A program made the translations under genes and the position numbers. The notes under the pieces are model-generated. The model had not been told where the DNA came from. It did not search any database and worked only from the letters and a program-made list of their open reading frames with translations. From contig JADJGZ010000057.1 in assembly GCA_016707785.1 (NCBI GenBank), forward strand, positions 1 through 64,000: a DNA stretch of 64,000 nucleotides, in the 5' to 3' direction. Every line of letters begins with the position of its first letter. Position 1 is the stretch's first letter. The stretch is from Bacteroidales bacterium (GTDB lineage Bacteria; Bacteroidota; Bacteroidia; Bacteroidales; UBA4417). Positions 57,150 through 64,000 of the stretch are shown piece by piece.

Positions 57150-60100
57150 ATGATGAAAAGCATTACACTGGCTATTTTCGGCCTATTACTTGTCATTTCC
57201 CTCCAGGCACAGGAACGATTCGTTGCACGTATCTCCTCTCCAAAAATTGCCGACCTCAGCCAATTCCTTAAACAAGGTTATGATATTGCTGCTTTTTATC
57301 CCGATAAATATATTGACCTTGTAATTAATCAGTCGCAGAAGCAATTGCTCGAAAACGAGGGATTTATCCTGAAGATTACCCAAACTGAAAGCCAGATGAG
57401 GGAAAATATGGTCACCGGAAAAGCCCTGGCCGGTTACCGCACCTATTCCGATCTCTATACCGAATTATTAAATCTTCAGACAGCGCATCCTGACATCTGC
57501 AAATTGTATGATATTGGTGAAAGCCGCGGTAAAGAGTATACCCAATCGGCTTACAATAATTATAAACATGAAATATGGGCCTTGAAAATATCAGATAATG
57601 TTGCTGTTGAAGAAGACGAACCGGGTGTTTTCTATATGGGAACTCACCATGCCCGGGAACCCATCAGTCTCGAAGTAGCCATGTATATCCTGAATTATAT
57701 TGTTTCTAATTACGGAATCGATCCAACCATTACCAATGATATAAATAATAAACAAATCTGGTTTATGCCTTTGGTAAACCCAAATGGACATAAGATTGTG
57801 ACTGATGAAGCAGACCTCTGGTGGAGGAAAAATATCCGGGACAATAATGCAAACGGCTTGCTTGATTCCGGTACCTCTGACGGTGTTGACTTAAACCGGA
57901 ATTATGGCTGGGAATGGGGAGGAGAAGGAACCTCCACATCACCCACTGATATTACCTACTGCGGCCCTTCACCTTCCTCGGAACCTGAAACCATGTCAAT
58001 GAAAAACTTAATGGACCAGCACCATTTTGTTGCAGGTATTACCTATCACAGCTACAGCGAACTGGTTTTGTTTCCTTATGGCTATGTTACGGAAGCCTTT
58101 GCTCCCGATCACTCAAGTTTGCAGGCACTGGCTGTAAGCATGGCAAACACCATTCCTTCTTCAAGTGGCGGATATTATACTCCTGATAAATCTTCAGGCC
58201 TCTACCCTGCTTCAGGGGTCACCGATGATTATGCCTATGGACAACGTGGCATTTTCTGTTATACCATTGAACTTGGAACCACCTTTATCCCTTCCGCCAG
58301 CCAGATCCCGGGAATTTGCTCAGGTAACCTTCAGGCTGCCCTCATCCTTCTTCACAGGGTGGATAAATCAACCCTTACAGGACTTGTAAAGGATGCCAAT
58401 ACATTTCTCCCGATAGAAGCAGAAGTGTTTGTTCAGGGAATTGACAATACAGGCGCATTCAGGGTTCCCTATACATCTGATGAAGCCTTCGGACGATATT
58501 ACCGCATGCTGCCTGATGGCAACTACACAGTGACCTTTTCCTGCTTCGGTTATATCCCTCAGACCTTCAACAATGTGAATATTAATAACCTGGGACAAAC
58601 CCTGCTGAATGTTAACCTGGTACCTGCACAGACGGTTACCGTCACCGGGACTGTCACCGACCTGGCAACAGGTTTACCTATACCGGGAACTACTATAGAA
58701 GTGGTGAACACTCCTTTGATTACTGCCACTTCCGGCACTGCTGGCGAGTATTCAATTGGCAATGTGCCGGAAGGAACGTTTAGTTTCCGTGTCAGTAAAA
58801 TTGGTTATGCTACCATCACTCAGAACCTTACAGTGTCAGCTGCCAGCCATATCTTCAATTTCCAGCTGCAGGAAAGCGCTGCGTGGAGTTTCGAAACCGG
58901 GGTTTTTGAACCTCAGTGGACTTTTGGTGGCAATTTACCCTGGACCATTTCAACTGAAAGCCCTTATGACGGAAACTATTGCTCAAAGTCAGGAAATATT
59001 GCAGATAGTCAAAGCTCCGAAATGAGCCTGGAACTCTACCTCACTTCAGCCGGTACCGTTTCGTTTTTCAGAAAGGTTTCCTCAGAAAGCGGATACGATT
59101 ACCTGAAGTTTTATATCGATAATGTACAGCAGGGACAATGGTCGGGGGCTGTTGCCTGGAGCGAAGTGAGCTATTCCGTAGCTGCCGGTTTGCATACCTT
59201 TAAATGGATTTATTCAAAAGATGGAAATACCGTTAGCGGAAGCGATTGCGCCTGGGTTGACAATATTCTCTTTCCACCTTATGCACCCATACCGGACCCT
59301 GCAAATATTGTGTTAAGCCCTTCTCAATTCACAAAAACCGTTGGACTGAATGGCACTGTCACCGATCTGTTAAGCATCTCCAATTCCGGGGAAACCGACC
59401 TTGCATTTACTGCCCAGGTTGAATATGCAGGAATGGCTGGTCGTTCCCAGGCAACAGTTTATCCATTAAATGCAAACTATAATACCGGAACCACAACCAC
59501 ATCTGCAAAAACCCAAACCAGCCTCGTGAAAGGATATCCAACAACTGAAGCAGGATGGATGAAATTTGACGTCAGTTCAATTCCTGACGGATCAACCATT
59601 AACTCAGTGGAATTCCATGGGTATGTGAATGCCACAAATTATCCATACTGGAATATCAATCCTGTAAGTGCTGATCCTTTAACCGCAACATCATCGGCTT
59701 TATATACTGATATTATGGCTGAATCAGCTACCGGTTATTACCTCTACCGTTCTGAAACCAGCACTTATGCTGCTGGTTGGAAAGTACACACTTTAGGTGG
59801 CAATGTAAATGCGAATCTTCAAACATCACTCGCACAGGACTGGTTTACCATTGGCATTATGGACAGGGATAACAGTGCTTCTTACTATATTGGATTCGAT
59901 GGTTGGAATCAGACCAACAAACCCTACCTGGTGGTGGATTACACCTTTGTTCCAAGCTATACCTGGCTTAAAGTGAATGGATCGGGCACCACTTCCGGCA
60001 CAGTGACACCGGGTAATAGTCAGTCGATCCCCTTAAATTTTGAAGCCGGTTTGCTTGCAGCAGGCACTTATAATGCCAATATCCGTATTACCAGCAACGA

Positions 60101-60725
60101 CCCTGATCAGACTCAGGTACTGGTACCCTGTATCCTGAATATTTCAGCTGAAAGGAGCCTGCAAATCACGGTTTTACTTGAAGGTTTATATAATGGTGAC
60201 GGGACCATGCGTAAGGCCCAGGATCTGAGTGGAGACCATTTCCCCGGGACTGTCGCTGATAAAGTGAATGTTGAATTACATGATGCCGCTAACTATTCAA
60301 GCATTGTATATTCCTCTGCCAATGTGGATCTGAATACCAATGGTGCTATCAGCCTGAGTATCCCTGCCACTCACAGCGGCTCCTATTATGTAACCGTGAA
60401 GCATAGAAACAGTGTCGAAATCACTACTGCAAACCCGGTTTCCTTTTCCGGGAGTTCGATTACCTACGATTTCAGCACTGCAGCTTCCCAGGCATTCGGG
60501 AACAACCTCAAACCTGCATCGGGAAAATACCTGATCTTTTGTGGTGATGCGAACCAGGATGGAGTCGTTGATTCAGCAGATATGACCGGACTTCAATCGG
60601 ATGCCTCCGGTTTCATCTCAGGTTATCAGAATAATGACATCAATGGCGACGGAATCATTGATTCTGCTGACATGATATTAATGGATAATAATGCGAAAAA
60701 TGCTGTAGGAGTGATACACCCTTAG
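57150..60725 (+). CDS. Secreted M14 zinc carboxypeptidase with dockerin-like C-terminus
   Basis: 1,191 residues. Signal peptide ends at LQAQER. The M14 domain (about 95-400) has complete catalytic residues: zinc ligands in THHAREPIS (His, Glu) and TYHSYSE (His), substrate-binding VDLNRNYGWEWGG, and catalytic Glu in YTIELGTTF. Two carboxypeptidase-regulatory-like domains follow (about 408-575), then a MAM/jelly-roll-like domain (575-705), a DNRLRE-type carbohydrate-binding-like domain (about 770-930) and an Ig-like region. The end consists of two EF-hand dockerin-like repeats (DANQDGVVDSADM and DINGDGIIDSADM). No T9SS sorting domain is present. It converges on the next gene with 7 bp between stops. 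Confidence 0.92.
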   Translation: MMKSITLAIFGLLLVISLQAQERFVARISSPKIADLSQFLKQGYDIAAFYPDKYIDLVINQSQKQLLENEGFILKITQTESQMRENMVTGKALAGYRTYSDLYTELLNLQTAHPDICKLYDIGESRGKEYTQSAYNNYKHEIWALKISDNVAVEEDEPGVFYMGTHHAREPISLEVAMYILNYIVSNYGIDPTITNDINNKQIWFMPLVNPNGHKIVTDEADLWWRKNIRDNNANGLLDSGTSDGVDLNRNYGWEWGGEGTSTSPTDITYCGPSPSSEPETMSMKNLMDQHHFVAGITYHSYSELVLFPYGYVTEAFAPDHSSLQALAVSMANTIPSSSGGYYTPDKSSGLYPASGVTDDYAYGQRGIFCYTIELGTTFIPSASQIPGICSGNLQAALILLHRVDKSTLTGLVKDANTFLPIEAEVFVQGIDNTGAFRVPYTSDEAFGRYYRMLPDGNYTVTFSCFGYIPQTFNNVNINNLGQTLLNVNLVPAQTVTVTGTVTDLATGLPIPGTTIEVVNTPLITATSGTAGEYSIGNVPEGTFSFRVSKIGYATITQNLTVSAASHIFNFQLQESAAWSFETGVFEPQWTFGGNLPWTISTESPYDGNYCSKSGNIADSQSSEMSLELYLTSAGTVSFFRKVSSESGYDYLKFYIDNVQQGQWSGAVAWSEVSYSVAAGLHTFKWIYSKDGNTVSGSDCAWVDNILFPPYAPIPDPANIVLSPSQFTKTVGLNGTVTDLLSISNSGETDLAFTAQVEYAGMAGRSQATVYPLNANYNTGTTTTSAKTQTSLVKGYPTTEAGWMKFDVSSIPDGSTINSVEFHGYVNATNYPYWNINPVSADPLTATSSALYTDIMAESATGYYLYRSETSTYAAGWKVHTLGGNVNANLQTSLAQDWFTIGIMDRDNSASYYIGFDGWNQTNKPYLVVDYTFVPSYTWLKVNGSGTTSGTVTPGNSQSIPLNFEAGLLAAGTYNANIRITSNDPDQTQVLVPCILNISAERSLQITVLLEGLYNGDGTMRKAQDLSGDHFPGTVADKVNVELHDAANYSSIVYSSANVDLNTNGAISLSIPATHSGSYYVTVKHRNSVEITTANPVSFSGSSITYDFSTAASQAFGNNLKPASGKYLIFCGDANQDGVVDSADMTGLQSDASGFISGYQNNDINGDGIIDSADMILMDNNAKNAVGVIHP

Positions 60726-60732
60726 TAGAAGT

Positions 60733-62889
60733 TTATTTTGTATAGAGGTTAATCATCCTTCTGGCATTCAGGTTTCCCAGCTTTTCTGCCATCAACCAAT
60801 CCCGTAATGCTCCTTTTCGGTCACCGAGGGAGTATTTACAGGAACCTCTTCCTAGATAGGCATCGGCAAAAGCAGGATCAATAGTCAGGGCCGAATCAAA
60901 ATCCCTTTTTGCTATTTTATAATTCCCAAGCAACGCATAAATATTGCCCCGGTTATTCAAGGCCTTGCTATAAAACGGGTCAAGGTTGATCGCGAGTGTA
61001 TAAGAATCAATGGCTCCCTGTAAATCCTTTTGCCGGTATAATTCATTCCCCCGGTTAAAGTACTGCATTGCAGCATTCCTGTTTAACTGGGTCCCTTTTT
61101 CTTCTGCTTTTTCAACTTGCTTTTTATCCTTCCTCCCCTGCTTAATTTCAGATAGCGCCTGGGCGGCAATGATATCCTTCCCATGGGTTCTGGCCATCAC
61201 TTCATCCAGGCATATCCCGGCGGAAAGAATGTCTCCACCCTGGAGAAAAAACATCCCAATGTTCCGGAAAAAATCCGTTGAATCATCCCTTCCTTTGCTT
61301 AACCAATCAGGGAAAGCCCTCCGGGCAGGATTCCCGGCAGCATATCTTTCAGGGGTGATTTGTTGAAACCTGAATGCTCCCAGGAATGTTGAAGGAATCA
61401 ATTCAGGTATATCCCTGGCATACTCCTTTTCAGCCCATACCACAAATAGCCCATCAAGGTAAATCAATTTCCAGTCAGGCATTTGATAAAGCTGATGGGT
61501 CCATGGGTAGTATTTCAGGTAATTATAGACTATAAGCCGGGGATGATGTTTATTGATCAGTTTACCCAGCTTATTATTCCAACTTTCCATCAGTTCGAGA
61601 TAGAGGGATTCATTCATCACCTCCAGCCGACCATCAATAAAAACCGGCTGGGAAAGTTTCCAGGATAACCAGCCACCTGTTCCAAGACTGTTCAGCAATT
61701 TCCCGTTTAATTTGTTTTTAAGAAGAAATTCTGAAGCATTCTCCGGCAGCTGATATTTGTTGATGCCAATTCCTGCTTTGTTATTGGTATGATCTGATTC
61801 ATAGAAGGAGCCATTCAAGACCCGAAAGATTCCGGATCCAGACATAAATATCACGATCAAACCAACCGAAAAAACTAATGTTCCGGATCTGTAAAACCTC
61901 CATTTCACTGGTTGTTTCTTCGAAAAATATACGGATTCAAGATCCCTTAAAGATTCTCCCAGCACCGGGAAATTCATTATGGCAAAAAAGGGTATATTCC
62001 TAACCACCACAAGTGAAAGATATGTCGAAAGAAGCAATAATAACCATTCATGCAATCTCCTTTTTCTGTAGGTAAGCATATACAGAATAAAAGTTGCTGC
62101 CAGGAATACAAGGAACAGCATCTCAACAGCAGTATGCTTGTCTATAGCAAAAAAGGACTTGAATTCTGCAATATGCTGATGATAGATATTACTACTATTG
62201 AACCGGCTTAATAGACTAAATGGGAAAAACACACCATTGATGTGACCGGGATTCAGGAAGCAGGCTGCAAAAGCAATGAACATCCATAAGAACAGTAGCC
62301 AGTCCGGTTTCCTGTTTTTCCACCACAGACTGATGAAAAATATGCAAATGCCAGCCAATCCAAGAATAAAAAGCGAATGCACCTGGACCCAAACCAACAT
62401 AATCAATGGCAGGAAAAATAAACGTTTCTTACCACGATGATAATATTGCTCAAGGATCAGCAGGATCAGGGAAAGGAATAGAAAACTGAAGATTTCCGGC
62501 CGAAGGATCAGCCTGGATTCAATGATCAGGAAAAAGAACAGCAATAATACAATGGATAATAATTCAGGAAGGTTGAAGTTCCGATATCGTATTAATGTAA
62601 CACTGGCGAGAAATAAACCACAGACTATGAGCAGCAAACTCAATCCCTCATAACCAAGAACCCGGTAACAAGCATAAATGAAAACCTGGAAAGCCCAATG
62701 TGGATCTATATACCTGTTTTCACTTACGGTATAAGTGCTTTGGTCAACCGTTGGAACCTGAGCATTTTCAAGTATCCACCGGCCATATTTCAGGTGAAAC
62801 CCAAGGTCGGGATCGGATAATTGCCTTGTTGATAAAATGATCACAAAAAGTATCACTATCCACAGGACTATTACCTTAAAAAATTTCAT
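60733..62889 (-). CDS. GT-C-like polytopic membrane protein with C-terminal TPRs
   Basis: 718 residues. The N-terminal 360 residues have about ten to twelve helices and begin with the loop SDPDLGFHLKYGRWILEN followed by DPHWAFQVFIYACYR, resembling membrane glycosyltransferase-like proteins in which the first loop carries acidic catalytic residues. A soluble region follows (about 365-580, with GTGGWLSWKLSQPVFIDGR), then at least three TPR units (AMQYFNRGNELYRQKDLQGA, ALNNRGNIYALLGNYKIAKR and AYLGRGSCKYSLGDRKGALR). It may transfer sugars from lipid carriers or organise envelope assembly; this is inferred from fold only. Single gene, not in an obvious operon. Confidence 0.72.
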   Translation of the reverse strand: MKFFKVIVLWIVILFVIILSTRQLSDPDLGFHLKYGRWILENAQVPTVDQSTYTVSENRYIDPHWAFQVFIYACYRVLGYEGLSLLLIVCGLFLASVTLIRYRNFNLPELLSIVLLLFFFLIIESRLILRPEIFSFLFLSLILLILEQYYHRGKKRLFFLPLIMLVWVQVHSLFILGLAGICIFFISLWWKNRKPDWLLFLWMFIAFAACFLNPGHINGVFFPFSLLSRFNSSNIYHQHIAEFKSFFAIDKHTAVEMLFLVFLAATFILYMLTYRKRRLHEWLLLLLSTYLSLVVVRNIPFFAIMNFPVLGESLRDLESVYFSKKQPVKWRFYRSGTLVFSVGLIVIFMSGSGIFRVLNGSFYESDHTNNKAGIGINKYQLPENASEFLLKNKLNGKLLNSLGTGGWLSWKLSQPVFIDGRLEVMNESLYLELMESWNNKLGKLINKHHPRLIVYNYLKYYPWTHQLYQMPDWKLIYLDGLFVVWAEKEYARDIPELIPSTFLGAFRFQQITPERYAAGNPARRAFPDWLSKGRDDSTDFFRNIGMFFLQGGDILSAGICLDEVMARTHGKDIIAAQALSEIKQGRKDKKQVEKAEEKGTQLNRNAAMQYFNRGNELYRQKDLQGAIDSYTLAINLDPFYSKALNNRGNIYALLGNYKIAKRDFDSALTIDPAFADAYLGRGSCKYSLGDRKGALRDWLMAEKLGNLNARRMINLYTK

Positions 62890-63026
62890 AAACTTTTAAT
62901 GAAAGGCCTCGGAGAATTATTCCAATATTCAGTTACATCATTACTTACCATTTTGTTAAATCCGAGCGATAGTAAGATATTACTTTGGAAATCATCACAT
63001 ACCAAGCGCGCTTTTCTAATATTGAT

Positions 63027-63400
63027 CTATCTTTTCACCAATTTGCGTTGCACAACACTATCAGTGCCAATGAATTCTATAACATACGCCGGCTCACCAG
63101 GCTTCTCTTCAAATTCCCTGAAAAGTATTTCAATTTTCAAAACATTAAGATTGGGGAAAGAGGCGGGGGGGGGGGGGGGGGCGGGGGTTCTCGGCGGCGG
63201 TCTGGAGCCTCTTCGTTTATTATTTACCCTTCCAAAGGCATGATAGTATTTAAGTTATAATAAAACGGGGCGGGGTAAATACCGTTTACTTCAGGAGTTA
63301 ATTCGGGAGCATGGCATAGTTCGTTTTCCGGGTTTGGGGTGGGTTGGGGTAGCGGGGGGGGGCAACATCGTTAAAAAGCATCTTTGGTCTCTTTTACCTG
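63027..63400 (-). pseudogene. Broken unidentified coding remnant interrupted by poly-G runs
   Basis: On the minus strand a clean C-terminus, NVLKIEILFREFEEKPGEP continuing AYVIEFIGTDSVVQRKLVKR, ends at a TAG at 63027-63029. Upstream, in other frames, EVNGIYPAPFYYNLNTIMPL is readable at about 63285-63225. Between and beyond lie runs of 17 G (63165-63181) and 9 G (63354-63362) that scramble the frame. I cannot name the protein. Open plus-strand frames across this stretch are artefacts of the poly-G. The rest of 62890-63464 holds only the promoter at 63429. Confidence 0.45.
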
Positions 63401-63428
63401 TGAACCCTCTGAAATTACTATATTTTTC

Positions 63429-63436
63429 TATATTTG
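63429..63436 (+). promoter_or_regulatory. -7 element TATATTTG upstream of the last gene
   Basis: An exact TAnnTTTG match 28 bp before the ATG at 63465. It is preceded by ATTACTATAT, as at the carboxypeptidase promoter (57110-57127). No -33 element at the standard distance. Confidence 0.55.
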
Positions 63437-63464
63437 TTCATACCAGAACCCTAAACCCCTTCCC

Positions 63465-64000
63465 ATGAAAAGATTTCTACTTCTCCTGGCTTTCAGCTAT
63501 TTAATTTTCCCACTTTTTGCAGATGAACTGGTGCTTATCAGGATCAGGGATCATCAGAAACTTGAAGCACTCAGCAACGATGGCCGGCTTACCTTAAACT
63601 ATTCTGGTCAGGGGTTTGTAATTGCCACACTTCATCAATCCTTTGAAAACGATTACATCTTACTTGAACCTACCGCATGGGAAAAGGGACAGGCCTACTT
63701 CCTCATCATTGCTCAGGAAGGCAATAACCGGGAGTACCGAAGCCAGGTAGAAAACATGGCAACCATTTTATTCCAGGATCCTGAAATAATGTTCATAAAA
63801 GCAAATGAACAACAGTTGCAGCAGTTGGAACCCCCTGTAAATGGGAGTCTGACCAGGATATTGAACCATAAGGTGACTCTTCCAAAAGAAACCAAAATGC
63901 AGGCATCAGCTGGTAAATCAACTGATCCATTCATTGTTGCCCGCATGGCTGAGGTGAATACCACCCTGATTCAGTCGAATATCCAACACCTGCAGGATTA
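63465..64000 (+). CDS. Secreted protein, probably an M28-type peptidase, N-terminal part
   Basis: The frame is open from ATG 63465 to the edge of the window, 178 complete codons. A signal peptide (MKRFLLLLAFSYLIFPLFAD) is followed by a propeptide-like region (LVLIRIRDHQKLEALSNDG). The last residues, MAEVNTTLIQSNIQHLQD, resemble the linker just before the catalytic domain of secreted M28 aminopeptidases in Bacteroidota. The catalytic part lies outside the window, so the family is a guess from that segment. It shares promoter features with the M14 carboxypeptidase gene. Confidence 0.65.
   Translation, partial: MKRFLLLLAFSYLIFPLFADELVLIRIRDHQKLEALSNDGRLTLNYSGQGFVIATLHQSFENDYILLEPTAWEKGQAYFLIIAQEGNNREYRSQVENMATILFQDPEIMFIKANEQQLQQLEPPVNGSLTRILNHKVTLPKETKMQASAGKSTDPFIVARMAEVNTTLIQSNIQHLQD

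Noticed and set aside
62899..63260. Two overlapping plus-strand open frames with polyglycine
   Set aside because: They run through poly-G and have no protein-like features; the minus strand carries the more convincing coding signal.

Overview
The window looks like chromosomal DNA of a member of the Bacteroidota. Genes are preceded by the phylum's -7 element TAnnTTTG rather than by Shine-Dalgarno sequences. Two proteins end in type IX secretion (T9SS) sorting domains, and the gene content fits: a Nudix-type (NrtR/AraR-like) sugar regulator, YceI proteins, a Y_Y_Y-propeller histidine kinase and PKD-rich giant surface proteins. A heterotrophic life on xylose and short-chain acids is inferred, with propionyl-CoA/methylmalonyl-CoA metabolism and acetate uptake. 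No rRNA, tRNA, CRISPR array, insertion sequence or prophage was recognised.

Layout. 0-5 kb: a damaged strip holding broken CoiA-like, MNT and HEPN genes, an intact EamA transporter, a 16-bp G-rich satellite and a broken T9SS-sorted sugar dehydrogenase. 5-8.4 kb: a small membrane protein, an outer-membrane barrel and an ABC-F ATPase whose second ATP site is degenerate. 8.8-14.1 kb: a D-xylose unit on the minus strand (Nudix regulator, xylulokinase, xylose isomerase, then the transporter), with a palindromic operator overlapping the promoter; a candidate structured RNA lies just upstream. 14.6-20.9 kb: a possible lipoprotein, a three-gene biotin-dependent acyl-CoA carboxylase operon and an MFS transporter. 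21.1-25.4 kb: a YceI, sensor kinase and LytTR regulator operon. 25.4-28.9 kb: an fn3-like secreted protein, a small lipoprotein and a second YceI.

29.5-48.8 kb is one 19.2-kb gene for a roughly 6,415-residue secreted giant. It carries PKD and Ig-like modules, a tandem array of near-identical 288-bp repeats, a PKD region built from three-domain super-repeats, and a C-terminal CHU_C sorting domain. A one-base deletion inside the repeats splits it into two open frames.

48.9-57.0 kb is an acetate-type uptake locus: DUF485 protein, ActP-like symporter and porin, with a divergent Crp/FNR-type regulator, a metallophosphoesterase, and an unusual Cache-PAS-PAS-CBS-nucleotidyltransferase sensor. 57.1-64 kb holds an M14 carboxypeptidase with dockerin-like repeats, a GT-C-like membrane protein with TPRs, a second damaged strip with G-runs, and the start of a secreted protein, probably a peptidase.

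The strongest candidates for new biology are the Cache-PAS-PAS-CBS-DUF294 sensor beside the acetate locus, the hierarchical repeats of the giant adhesin, the structured RNA next to the xylose regulator, and a family of double-hairpin intergenic repeats. Indels in the damaged strips may be consensus errors rather than biology, and that should be settled first.
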